The notes beneath the pieces are model-generated. The model did no database searches. It was not told where the DNA came from and saw nothing but the letters and a program-made list of their open reading frames with translations. Position numbers and translations under genes: made by a program. From Labyrinthula sp. Ha (taxonomy: Eukaryota; Sar; Bigyra; Labyrinthulida; Labyrinthulaceae), in the NCBI GenBank assembly GCA_015227615.1, contig JAALGZ010000010.1, positions 620,001 to 684,000 of the forward strand: a stretch of 64,000 bases of DNA, given 5' to 3'. Within the stretch, counting starts at the first letter, position 1. Every line of letters starts with the position of its first letter. Of the stretch, positions 46,201 through 57,719 are shown piece by piece.

Positions 46201-48463
46201 CTAAAATATGGTAAGCAATTCAATAAAGGACGAGAAAAGGTGGAATCAATCGTGGAAATGGGCTGAAAATATGAACATAGCTACGAAAACTATTGGTGTG
46301 ATTACCTGAACAGTAAGAAATTGATGCAAGAGCAATGATGTAGAGCAGGATCGGGAACTCACGAAAAAATGACGGAGACATGCTAGCTCGTGGGTTCTTA
46401 TTAAGGTTTATATATGCTTTCTTCAAGTAGAACTTAAAGCATATCCCTAGATATACAACCTTCATAGTTAGATTCAAATGGTTTTCTGAATTTAATCTTG
46501 ATCCTATTATAGCCACAATAATCAGAAAATTATTTTCATTACATGGTCAAGAAGGTCTTTTAAGACCATAATAAAAACTCAGCGGTGAAGTAGAGTAGGA
46601 TAAACTTGCGTTTATGAAAATAAAATTTTAAATGGGTTGGGAAAGACGACATCTTTATTGATAAAACAAAATGCAATGCATATTTCTTCAGAGCCAAAGA
46701 ATGGTCAATAGATGGGTACAAGACTACCTGGAAACAGATTAATTCAAGCAAAGTAACTTTGCTGATTTTAGGTGCCATCAATGAAGATGTTGAATTATTG
46801 ATGCTTACTACCCATCTCAAAGCTGAGAATAAGGAACATTATAACACGTGGGTTACAAGTGTCATTTGCGAACCAGAGCAAAACAGAACTTCAATAATAT
46901 AATTTGGTAATGGACCTAGATACCAAACATTCGCCAGGCAGTTTTGAGCTCAACTTGCTTGGAGAAGTTGATTCTGGGTATTTTTCCGTAGATTAGTAGC
47001 CTGTAATCCGGTTCTCAGTTGAATGGCGGTAACAGGGAGTATAATTAAGGCCTCCATAAAGAAAAGCGACTGTAGGCTCTCTGTTTGAAGTCATTCTTGA
47101 CCTGATGATAGCTGAGCTTAACTAGGAGTGAAGTCCACAATGTCCTATGGAGAGTTAAGAAAATATTTTCAGCTATGTTTCAGAGTATTTCCAAGAGAAA
47201 TCATTCTAGTCCTCTAGACTGCTACCAATATTAAGACCTTCGATCTTGTAGAACCACTAGTGTAGAGTTTTTCCACTATGTACTAAAATGCAATAACTCT
47301 TAAAACTTACTTCTGCATATATTAATATTTTTCATTCCTTTTTGCAAAAGGTTGATTATGTATATAGTTTACTTTTAATGCCCAATATAGTGTTATTGTT
47401 TCCGCCCAAAACTCAAAACTTTTGGAGTTTCGAAAATAATATATCCCCCGAAATCTAGGTCATCAGTTCTAGGTGATAGAAATCTATATCTGGTGCAATA
47501 GAAATATGTGAAACGGGCTAAAGATTTTAACCGAGGGAATATATAAGAACTGTGGATGAAGAAAAAAAATCAATGATATAGTAAACCATGATTAGATTCT
47601 TATTTCATAGTAACAGAACGCACTGGTGAAGCAGGATATGAAAGAAGCACACAATCTGTGGAAAATTCTAGACTAAGTGCATTAGAACTAGATGTATTAT
47701 ATTTCAAATAGCTGGTACATTGCTTTGAACTCTCAGATGTAGAAGATGCTAGTTATCTTGATACTAAGCAAATGAATCTCAAGACTAATTTTTGTAAGTG
47801 TTGAGATGATAATTAATTTGATAACAGCAATAACGGATACTAAGATAAGAAGTTAATAATAAAACAGATAGCTCATAGAAAAGTTCCTACATATGCTTAA
47901 TAAAGTCAAGAGTTCATTATAGGTGGAAAAGCAATGCCGCATAGGACTTGAGCAAGGAAAGAAAAGTAAAATAAGATATTGCCAAGGGAAATAAATATTC
48001 AACACAATCAGTAGAGTAATTAAAGTAATTAGAGCAACTGTTAAATGCCCTGTACTCCAGAAAACAAATATTCGCTTTAGGTTATATCTTAAAATGCTTA
48101 AGAATAGAGATTACATAGTATACTGCATCCACTGCAGCGTAGTAGAAGAGCATGATATAATCAGAATAGTTTAAACTGGAGACGTAATAAGGGTAAGAAA
48201 GTTTTTAGATTACTACTTCAATCACTCTCATCAAGTCCTCTATTATTTAAGTTGGGATACCATAGACACTTGAAAATGATAACATCACTGGTATGACTTC
48301 AGTAATTGAAACATTCAAGATATTGATGAGCCTAAGGGGAAAATAACTCATTCCTAGAAGTAATTGATAAGAATGGGTGCTAAAATGAGCTTTGATTTCT
48401 TTAGTAAGGTGCTCAAATATGTCTACTGGTTGGTATTTGTCCATGATGTTTATTGTTTTTTTT
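43251..48463. other. Gene-poor stretch, probably eroded repeats
   Basis: No intact gene recognised. A plus-strand frame near 46690-46890 (EWSIDGYKTTWKQINSSKVTLLILGAINEDVELL) has the look of an old retroelement Gag but is too weak to call. The open frames at 43300-43660, 43774-43968 and 46220-46516 show no domain. Confidence 0.35.
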
Positions 48464-48484
48464 GTAAGTAAGTAAGTAAGTAAA
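48464..48484 (+). repeat. (GTAA)n microsatellite
   Basis: Five perfect GTAA units and one extra base, 145 bases past the 3' end of the hydrolase gene. Confidence 0.8.
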
Positions 48485-48628
48485 TACTTTGGGTATTTAA
48501 GAATTTTCATCGGTAAAGATTTCACTCTGCTATAAAGGCAACTAAAAACTTACTTAAGCATATTAGCACCAAAAAGATACACGTTTTTGGGACTGGCTAG
48601 AAAAGATTTATACAATATATTTCATTCA

Positions 48629-50605
48629 TCAAATGGAATCCTTTACATAAACAGGATTTTTCGTAGTTGGTTTTTCTTGTTCTGCTTTCGACTTTGACAT
48701 CAACTTCACTGTCACTACAACTAATAATACGATCATCAATAAAAGAGCAAACTGAAGAAACTCTACATTTTCGAACAGATTATCTTCGTCTTCATCTTCG
48801 CCCTCATCATTACTCGTTGTGTTTGTCAGAATAAATTCAATATCGTCGTTATTGTTTCCAAAATCATAGTCTCCAAGTCCAAAACTTTGAGTGATGAAAT
48901 CAAGCGAAGGAATAGTTTCATCAAAGAAATCAGGACCACCATGTCCATTATCTGGAACTAATCTTACAATAAGCTCTTCAGTTTCATCGTGTTCTTCAAG
49001 TGCTGTAAACATCCGTAGAGTTTGTAAAGGAGAAACATTTGGATCAGCAGTTCCATGCACCAACATAAAGTCACAAGTTTTTTCTCCTTTTTCTAATGTT
49101 TGCACAGTATAAACAGGACTTGCTTCATCAAATGCTTGTTTATTTTCTTCTGTTTGACTTAGATTAAGTAATCGTTCTGTTGGTATTCCAGTTTGAGGAT
49201 CATCTGCTGGTACAAAAACTATTCCATCTGGTTGAGGAACTAAATCATTAAAAAAGTCATCAACTAACTCAAACAAAGCAGTAATTGCAAACCAAGAAAC
49301 AGTTGAAGATATTTCTAGATGAGAATTAGTTAATTTCTCTGCAAGTAAACCTCCCATTAAAGCCATATGTGCTCCTGAACTCTGACCCCAAATGGCAACT
49401 TTTTCCATATCTAAATTATATTCTTCACTATTTGCATCAAGAAAATTCAAAGCATCTATAATATCTTCTAATTGAGCAGGCCAAGAATCTGTTGAACTGT
49501 ATCTCCAGTTCATTGCAGCAACCGTAAAACCTCGCCCAGTTATTTCATTCGCTCTGTTATAATCTAAAACTTGCGCATTACTTCCTCTAAACCAAGATCC
49601 CCCATGAATATATAGAACTAAAGGATTAGCATCTAAACCAGTTGGAGTTTCTCTTGGAAAATAAATATTCATATTTTGTCTTTCTGGAGGACCATATTGA
49701 ATATCAGAAACAAGATTATAATTTGGTTCTTGACTTCCTAAAACTTCAGATAAAAATATTAAAGCAGGAAGAGTTTCCGCATCAAACTCAACACCACCAT
49801 GACCAGCATCTTCAACCTGTCTAAATACAACTTTTCGTGCTCCATCTTGATCTTCCAGTGCTTGAACAAATCTTTCACTCTGAAGTGGTGAAACAATTGG
49901 ATCCTCAGTTCCATGAACAACAAGAAAGTTTTCTACAAACAGTTTTACTCGATCTCCAGTATTGTTGATTATATTCAAAGGACTAGCCGCATCAAAATCT
50001 GCTTTATTTCCTTCAGTTCTTTCTAATCCAAGTAAAGCTTCCTCTGCTTCTGCAGAAACTGCCAGACCATCCACATCATCATTTAATCTATCCGAAAACA
50101 GTTGAAATAAATCACTTGGAGCATAATAAGAAATTACTGCCTTAATTTGAACTTCTACTTCAGATAATAAACCTCCCATCAAAGCAATATATCCACCTGC
50201 ATCATCTCCCCACAAAATAAACCTATCTACGTCCAATCCATATGTTGTTATGGTATCGTCTTCCGAAAGAAAGTTTAAAGCACTATACAAGTCGTCCAAT
50301 TGTGCTTCCCAGATATTTGTGGTAGATAACCTATAGTTCATAGAAGCAACTGCAAGTCCATTGGAAGTTAAAGCATTCACTCTATTATATAAAGTTACAT
50401 CTGACTTATCACCAGCTGACCAGTTTCCACCGTGTAAGAATACAACCAAAGGGTATGGTGGTGTAAAAGAGATTGAGGAAGGTATGTAGAGATCAAGTTG
50501 GTTTCTAGTTTCATTTCCATATGATAAGTCAAGGGCTTCTGTATACTGAGAATAAACAGTATAAAAGAAATTTAAAGCAGTGAAATGTAGTATTTGTATT
50601 TTCAT
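48629..50605 (-). CDS. Tandem alpha/beta-hydrolase (carboxylesterase-like), type I membrane protein
   Basis: 658 residues. A signal-like N-terminus (MKIQILHFTALNFFYTVYSQ) is followed by two homologous alpha/beta-hydrolase domains (about 30-290 and 300-575), an acidic linker (DEGEDEDEDN), one membrane helix (about 615-635) and a short basic tail. Each domain has the HGG oxyanion motif (58-60; 334-336), an Asp (235; 521) and a His (269; 555). The nucleophile elbow is GQSSG in domain 2 (Ser409, intact triad) but GDDAG in domain 1, where Asp135 replaces the catalytic Ser. By family, domain 2 hydrolyses ester bonds of unknown substrates outside the cell or in a vesicle lumen, while domain 1 is a predicted pseudoenzyme. 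The closest families are BD-FAE/esterase-lipase types. Single open frame from ATG, no intron needed. TGA stop. A near-identical copy starts at 63105. Confidence 0.9.
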   Translation of the reverse strand: MKIQILHFTALNFFYTVYSQYTEALDLSYGNETRNQLDLYIPSSISFTPPYPLVVFLHGGNWSAGDKSDVTLYNRVNALTSNGLAVASMNYRLSTTNIWEAQLDDLYSALNFLSEDDTITTYGLDVDRFILWGDDAGGYIALMGGLLSEVEVQIKAVISYYAPSDLFQLFSDRLNDDVDGLAVSAEAEEALLGLERTEGNKADFDAASPLNIINNTGDRVKLFVENFLVVHGTEDPIVSPLQSERFVQALEDQDGARKVVFRQVEDAGHGGVEFDAETLPALIFLSEVLGSQEPNYNLVSDIQYGPPERQNMNIYFPRETPTGLDANPLVLYIHGGSWFRGSNAQVLDYNRANEITGRGFTVAAMNWRYSSTDSWPAQLEDIIDALNFLDANSEEYNLDMEKVAIWGQSSGAHMALMGGLLAEKLTNSHLEISSTVSWFAITALFELVDDFFNDLVPQPDGIVFVPADDPQTGIPTERLLNLSQTEENKQAFDEASPVYTVQTLEKGEKTCDFMLVHGTADPNVSPLQTLRMFTALEEHDETEELIVRLVPDNGHGGPDFFDETIPSLDFITQSFGLGDYDFGNNNDDIEFILTNTTSNDEGEDEDEDNLFENVEFLQFALLLMIVLLVVVTVKLMSKSKAEQEKPTTKNPVYVKDSI

Positions 50606-50799
50606 GTTTCGTTTTAGTTTTGGTCACCCTTGTTTTCTTAATACGTAAAATACTGCAAATACGGTGAATAAGCACGTTTAGGCAGTATTTCTAAAAAAAG
50701 TGCTATTTAGAAAGAGGTGGTTTTAAAGAAGCAAGAATAGACTTGTATAAGTATTCGATATGATATTATTTCTATATAATCTCAATAATCTATTAACTT

Positions 50800-51057
50800 T
50801 TATTTGCGTATAGTTTTTTTCGAGCACGTGCTTTGCTGGTTACTTTTGTACCCAAATCCAGTATTATATGTTCCAAATCTTTGAATATTAACGGTAATAG
50901 AATCGTATTGGGATATTTTTGCTCCTGTTAGATTCCTACCATATGGACTAGAGTAATGAACCATTGAACGTTTCTTTAGAAACAGTTCTCTTGCAGAAAA
51001 TTTGCAGCACAGGTTATTCTTGCAACAAGTCAAAGACTTAATACAAAACCTGAGCAT
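50800..51057 (-). CDS. Small open frame, 85 codons, uncertain
   Basis: ATG at 51057 to TAA. Starts MLRFCIKSLTCCKNNLCCKF, then a basic stretch and SSPYGRNLTGAKISQYDSIT. Slightly less AT-rich than the flanks and divided from the hydrolase start by about 195 bases. No family recognised; it could be chance or the remnant of a longer gene. Confidence 0.25.
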   Translation of the reverse strand: MLRFCIKSLTCCKNNLCCKFSARELFLKKRSMVHYSSPYGRNLTGAKISQYDSITVNIQRFGTYNTGFGYKSNQQSTCSKKTIRK

Positions 51058-54000
51058 TGTTAACTAGAGCTGGAAAAAGATCTTGAAAGAGTTTTAAAGT
51101 ACACTCAAGCAGTGTCAACTTGTTTATGTACTAAGTTCTTGAGGATAGACCAGCATAGGGTTATTAACTATTATTATTATTATGCTTGAACCATTGACTG
51201 AATTCAGATAGGTTACATTTTTTGAGTTCTTGTTAATTGATTATGTCTAAGTAATTGACCTTTGTCTGTTCACATTCGTTAAATACTTAAGCGAGAGCAA
51301 ACTGCACCATCACCATGAAGTCCATAAAGATCCATAGTTCATAAGGCAACATTGAGCTTTAGATTTTTGCCAAGTTTATGATTTTGGCTGATGTCGGAAT
51401 TGTGTTTTCCTGTTTCAAATGATCATCCGGGAAGAAATTGTACTCCATCAAAAACCCCTTCTGATCCGGTTAAAAATTTATTTTCGGTCTGCCATGTGTG
51501 TAGGCAACCAGTGGCATGATATTTGTATGAGAAATCAGAGGTAATAGAAGTCGTTGATTTTTCTTTGTAGTTTCTAGTGGTAAAAAATTCGAAAACTCTT
51601 TTATGGTAGCTGTTGGGAGATAGGTTAAACATCCTTATATTGTTCAGTCAAGGAAACAATGCTCATTTGTAAAAGACAAAGATTAAGTATAAATGCTATC
51701 TAACTTCATCCTGTTGTGCAAATTGAAAAATATGATTTAAATAGAGCAGCAGCAAAGTTGCAAAAGGTGGATGGGGATATTTTCTGCAAAATATAATTAA
51801 TTTTTCTCTTTTATCTAAAATGATTAATAGCCAGTTCAAACAACGCTTTAAAAAACAATGGGCCAAAGCATGTAATATTTATGTCATTTGATACAATAAT
51901 AACTTTGTTTATCTAATGCGTAGTTAAAATTGATGAGCATAAAGCTTCAACCAAAGTCAGAGAAGAGTTTCATGACGAAATCTGAAATCATGAATGTTTT
52001 CCTGTTACCTCTTCTCCAGATGGTAAAGAAATTGCGGAGATCAATTCAGGTTTAATTGCAGTATAACTGAAATAAATGCCGATTAGTCTTAGAATTTTAT
52101 TTATTAGAAGTTAGAGGGTGTCTTTGGATATCCATTGGAAGATATCATGATATTCAAGTATTTTTGAGATTTTTCTTTGTAAGATAATTTTGTGATAATT
52201 AGAGTTTGTATAAATTGAATATCGTGGCCAGACTAAGCTTAGATTCATTTTATTTGAGTCACAAAGTCAACGTAAAATATAAGTATTTTCAGCAGAAACC
52301 TCTGCTAAGATTGATATTCAAGCATTCTGACACTGGAAACCATTATTTTAGCCCATCTAAAAACTTATTATAAACACATTCCCAACTCTAAACTCCAATC
52401 AGACGGACTATTTAAGCTCCTTGATTTAATTATATAGTTAAACCAGGCTATTCATGAGTAGGGATGCTTCAAATATACACCCACTCCTTAACATTCAGCA
52501 CAAGGCAAAGCTTGACATCTCTAAGATTTAATAACACTAGCAAGTTAGCATTCAGAACAAACTTCCAATTCGTAAAGATTCTTAGCAAGATTGATAGTAC
52601 CCATATTAAAGTAGATTTTTTCTTAGTTAGATCATAATTTTCTATTACTTAGAAAAAATATATATCAACTTTTTATTTTATGATAGTGGTAGTGGTTCGA
52701 GTTTTTTTACTGCTAGGGGGTATTAATTATAAATATGTTTCTGATGATTCAAAGGAGGCAATAATTACAACAAGATATTCTTCATAGTTTCAATCATTGG
52801 AGTGTAAAAGGGTTGGCTCATCGCGGTCAGAGTTTGGAACTATTATATATGAAATAAAAATTGAACTATCAAGATCTTAAATCTTTCTCCAAGAAATTAT
52901 TAACGACCTGAGATGTATAAATATGCTCTACTTGTAGGGTGTAAAAATTTTAAAAATGAGAATTATTGGATTGTTTATGGTTTACTGTTACAGCCTCTCT
53001 TAATTAAATCTATATAAAATCTTGATTTACTGCTTCAGCTACATTCTGACTCCACTCCAAATTATGAATTAACACTTAATTAACATCTTGGAAATTAATT
53101 TTAGCTATATCTCAGGCCATTTCCTTTATAAATTTTTTATGGATAGATGATTTGAATGGAATCAGTAGGATAACTAGTACCTATTAGGAAACATATACAC
53201 GTGTGAATCTGTATTATATACACCTTTTTCATGATTCAAGAGGGCATTTTACATATAAAAGGTAACAATCCATAGTCTTAAGCAAAAGTTATAACAACGT
53301 TCTTAACATTCTAATTATCAAATCAAACACTGCCCTTGAAGTTACTAGAAATACAATGCAGTGATGAGGTGAAATTCCATTAGGGCTAATATGCCGATTT
53401 CTTAAAAGCTTAGGATGCATCAATGAAAGTAATCTAAAAGATATATTCATTATTATGATAAATTGATTAACCCTAGTTTTCCGATATTGGGGATTGTCTG
53501 ATCTCAATGCATGGAAACGGTAAGGTATAAGATTTGTAAAAATTGAGGCCTTAATCCTTACATAAATTCGTTGCCAATTTTCACAGCAAGTATCTACCAC
53601 ATTAGAAGAAATGATGTAAGTCGCTATATATTTTTAAGAGGGATCTGTTAAAAAACTTGTTTGAATAGAAGCTATATCCTAAATTTTCGCCCACCTTCTT
53701 ATATTCTCAACATCAGGATAAATGAACATTCTCTATCACACTTTGGAAAACCTTTCGGTTATATTTCCTAATTATCTAAAATTCATGTGCTAGAACTCTT
53801 GATAGTGTTTCTTCTTGATATATATTTATTATTTTGAACAACAAAAAGAAACAACTCGCAGATAAAAATTATATTAGTCATAATAAATTTCAGCTTTTCG
53901 TATTATCAATTACAAAATTTGCCAAAGATATGAAATGGAACATTAATACTATAGATGAGGTCTTGCAAAAAAACCATAAGATGAAATAATATGTGAACCA

Positions 54001-54867
54001 GTAACATAAATTTTTGTGGAGTTTCTTATCTCTTCAAAACAAATGACAGATATATTGTGTACTAAGAGTTTGCAAACTCAAATTTTTCAACCTTAAGTTG
54101 TTCAACAACCGGGTCTTCTACAGTCAAATTTGCTGTCATGTTATTCATCTCGAATTATCTTGAACTTATTAATATTCTCTTATGAAATGTATTTGTGCGA
54201 GTCTCGATAAAAATGGTTCTGAGCAGAAAATTTAATCTTAAATCACATCTTAATGGTTAAATAGTATTGACTCTTTTTTATGACTTTTTGAGATACTTAA
54301 AAAGTTAAAATGTACTTGCTTTATTTATTGTATCCAAAACTGTTAGAAAATTAAACAATAGCAAGATGTTCAGAATATTTTGATAGCTCTATAAAGAGTA
54401 TTGAAATTGTACAGAAAAAATAACAATAAATCGTTTTTAGTACCCGGGTTAACATTTTTGGGTGAACTCTTTATAGTTCTATGTATACATTCGATTTCAG
54501 TGAAAAATATACTAGATTATGACATGTTACCCAAGATGGACATATGTTTTAATTTTATGAAAAGAGCAACCTGGTTAAAATGATATCTTTTTAAAACAAT
54601 TTGATCCCATGAACAGATTTTGCATAACTATCCTTAAATTAGCTTTGCTACCGGTATACAATGAAATCCAAGGGATTTATTGCAAATTACTATACTTAAA
54701 AACACACTACCATATAGGAATATATTTTCCTGAATATATAAAATCAGTGAATCATGGTAACCTAATTTTATGTCAAATATGGGATACTTTCACAAATAAT
54801 TAAAAAAAGATAGAAATAGGATATAATATTTTACAAGATAATAATCATTTAAGAAATTATTTGTACT
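51058..54867. other. Intergenic, 3.8 kb, nothing recognised
   Basis: Open frames here (51423-51632, 53289-53600, 54401-54803) show no domain. No RNA gene or clear repeat seen. Confidence 0.45.
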
Positions 54868-56174
54868 GAGTCAGGCACTAAGCAGTCGAGTGTACGGCTC
54901 CCTCCATACTGACTGTTTACACTTTACAAAGTTATAATACAATATTACATTATCGCACAACTGGTGCAACTTTACATAATACATTTTTACTAATACATAA
55001 GCACTGGAAACAACTGAGGTACTTGGAGCATCAAAAGGGATCAAACCTGAATTGTCATACTGAAGTACAGCTTGTGCCACTTCACTCATGTAATCCTTTA
55101 ATGGTAGATCTTTTGAATCCAAATTGTTGACGACTGTAAAAATTTTCTGATTGTTGTTTCTTTTGAAGAGAATCTTAATTTGGAAAAGTGTAAGTAAATC
55201 AGAGTCATTTTGCATCATCTTGATCTGATTAGTCTGTTGTACCAAAAAATCAAAGCGTTTAACGAAGTCTTTAATGGGTTCTGATTCCTTCCAACAGCTG
55301 TAAATCAAGTTTCCAAAGTTAATTCTTTTTCTGGTTTGTGTAGGTAAGAATGTAACAGCCCCGATGCGTCGCAGGATTTTTCAAAAACGATGTGGGGTTT
55401 GGATTGTTCGTAAGAAAACAACATCTTTTTTCCAAAGAGAAATGATTTGATCTGAAACTTCTTCTTAAATTTCTTCCTCTAGAATGTAGTTAGATTTTTG
55501 AGTAAGCGGATTGTAAGATTCTAACAGCTCATCAATGATGCTGCGATCATGAGATTTAAAGAATTTGCGTAGAGATGTTCCATTAATTTGTAATTTTAAG
55601 GCAAGCAGGTACATCTCAACACCTTGTTTCAGAAGTTCGAATTGGTTTTGATCAGTTTTTGATCGTAAAAGGTTTTCCAATCTTTTTCGTCCTTTTTTGT
55701 AGAATTCTTCGTTCATTGCTTCATTTGTAATTTCTAGCTTTGTAAGTGTTCTAGTTGAAGCAGGAAAGTTTTGTAAATGAGTTTCCTCTTGGGTCAAGTT
55801 GGAGTTTTCACTCCGTGCTGTTCGTTCTTCCACGGGATCGTTCTGATTTTCGTTTACTTCCATCGCAACCAAGTTAGACAAGTAATTGTCCGTATCGTCT
55901 ATATGTGTATGAGGATACGTATATTAAATTAAATTAACTGAAAGAGCTTTAAGAGAGCTTTAAAATGATATAAGTAACGTCTTTTAACTCCCGGTAGTTG
56001 TTGAGATATTGAGGTTTTACGATCTGTTGTTTCCGGTGCTTATGTATTAGTAAAAATGTATTATGTAAAGTTGCACCAATTGTGCAGTAATGTAATATTG
56101 TATTATAACTATGTAAAGTGTAAACAGTCAGTATGGAGAGAGTCGTACACTCGACTGCTTAGTGTCTGACTTAC
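54868..56174 (-). mobile_element. LTR-retroelement fragment with Gag-like region and inverted LTR-like arms (fossil)
   Basis: On the minus strand 55881-55020 encodes a hydrophilic Gag-like protein (KGRKRLENLLRSKTDQNQ, then WKESEPIKDFVKRFDFLVQQ, a typical Gag helix pattern). It runs straight into an LTR-like sequence at 55014-54868. The same sequence, starting TGTTGTTTCCGGTGCTTATG, lies in the opposite orientation at 56025-56174. The arms are about 93% identical by eye over 147 bases. Polymerase domains are absent. It is a rearranged, truncated piece, broken, with at least two interruptions. Confidence 0.55.
56025..56174 (+). repeat. LTR-like arm, plus orientation
   Basis: Starts TGTTGTTTCCGG and is inverted relative to 54868-55014. 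The LTR may extend to about 56280, where an AATAAA occurs; the limit is not fixed because the other copy is truncated. Confidence 0.5.
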
Positions 56175-56282
56175 TGTAAATAGACGCCTATAGAGATGAT
56201 AACCTTACAACAACAGCTGTCAAATTAATAAGGTGTTACTGTTAAGAAGTTTTACGTAATTATTAGAAATAAACACATATCA

Positions 56283-57719
56283 ATGAAATCGAAATTAAAC
56301 TTTTCTTATCTATGATCCTTGAATTATATAACTATGGTGGTTCAGATCTTAGAAAATAATTATTATATATCTCTTACTTTATCAACGCCAAAAGTATAAG
56401 CTGAAACTATGTATCCCCTGTCGTTAATAGTTGATAACTCTTTTTTTATATGACATAATACCGAATATTGAGTGCATAAATACAGTAGCCTAAAATTTAG
56501 ATTGTACAGTTGGTTTGTATAAATAGGAAATAAGATTGGAGGTAGCATTTGATAGGCGAAAAATGTAATTATAAGATGCTAACTGGGTACCTTATATATG
56601 ATCTCAAAATCTAGAATAGACACAGTTCTCTTATTATTTAGGAAAGTAAAAAATAAAGCAATGATATTACTAATTCTGTTTAAAGTCTTTAAATAAGCTT
56701 GAAAATATCGATTAATTTCTTACATATAACGAGCGTATCTTGAAACCTGTTTCCCTTCGCATTTGCGGGACATAGGGAATTGTTTCTATGCATATTTTGT
56801 TAAAGAAACAAAAAGTAAGGAACAACTTAAGTAATGTCGTTTAATGTAAACTACTAGCACGGAGAAAAAAAGGACTGAAAATAAACAAAATAAAACAAAG
56901 CGGAAATGGGCAAGAAAAATACTTTGGGTTCAAAATTCCAATGTTAGTGGCAACACAATATTTTGTTGCAGTAGTTGATCAAGCAATGAACTAAGGCCGG
57001 ACAACAAGATGCCCGTGTCATACTTATAAATAATCTACCTCATCGACGAATTAGTTAAGTTACCACAGTTGTTACCCCATTGAGAGTTTTCAGCCGAACG
57101 CTACATAGTAGGAGTAACATCAATTTGTTAGAAGACATTCGTGCGCTGAAACGAAAAGTGCGAGTGTTTTTAGAGGAAAATTGAAAAAAATGAATGAAAG
57201 CTAGCCTAGACCAATGATATTAAGTTCTTAGTTATAAAAAATTGTCAAAAATGGTTTCAGGGTACGGAAACTAGTATTTCTAGCAATATTTATCTGGGGT
57301 ATTTCTTTTTTCTATTCGACCCATCATTATCGAATAAATAATTGTTTCCAATATGTACAAATGAAGGCTGTACTGCAAAATTTTCATTTTTATTAATAAG
57401 AAATTTCTGATTTTGTTGCGACACTATTTTATTTTACAATTACTTGCAACATTAGCACAAATAATTTTTCATACTTTCATACTTAATGATAGGGTAATGA
57501 TTAACCTATTTATTTAGTCATTTTTAAGAATGTAGTTTTGAACAAAACATGGGCTTCAGTTTATTATTAAATTTCAGGTTTCTTAATTTTCTTTGAGAAT
57601 GTAGTGTCTTTGAGTTGATTTTCTACAAATTTTAAGTGAAGAAGTAGAACCTACCTGAGTATACGAGATCTTGAAGATCATTTAGGATTGAGTGAGAATC
57701 CCGGAGCTCATCAAAGATA
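56283..57719. other. Intergenic, nothing recognised
   Basis: AT-rich sequence, no gene, RNA gene or repeat recognised. Confidence 0.4.
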
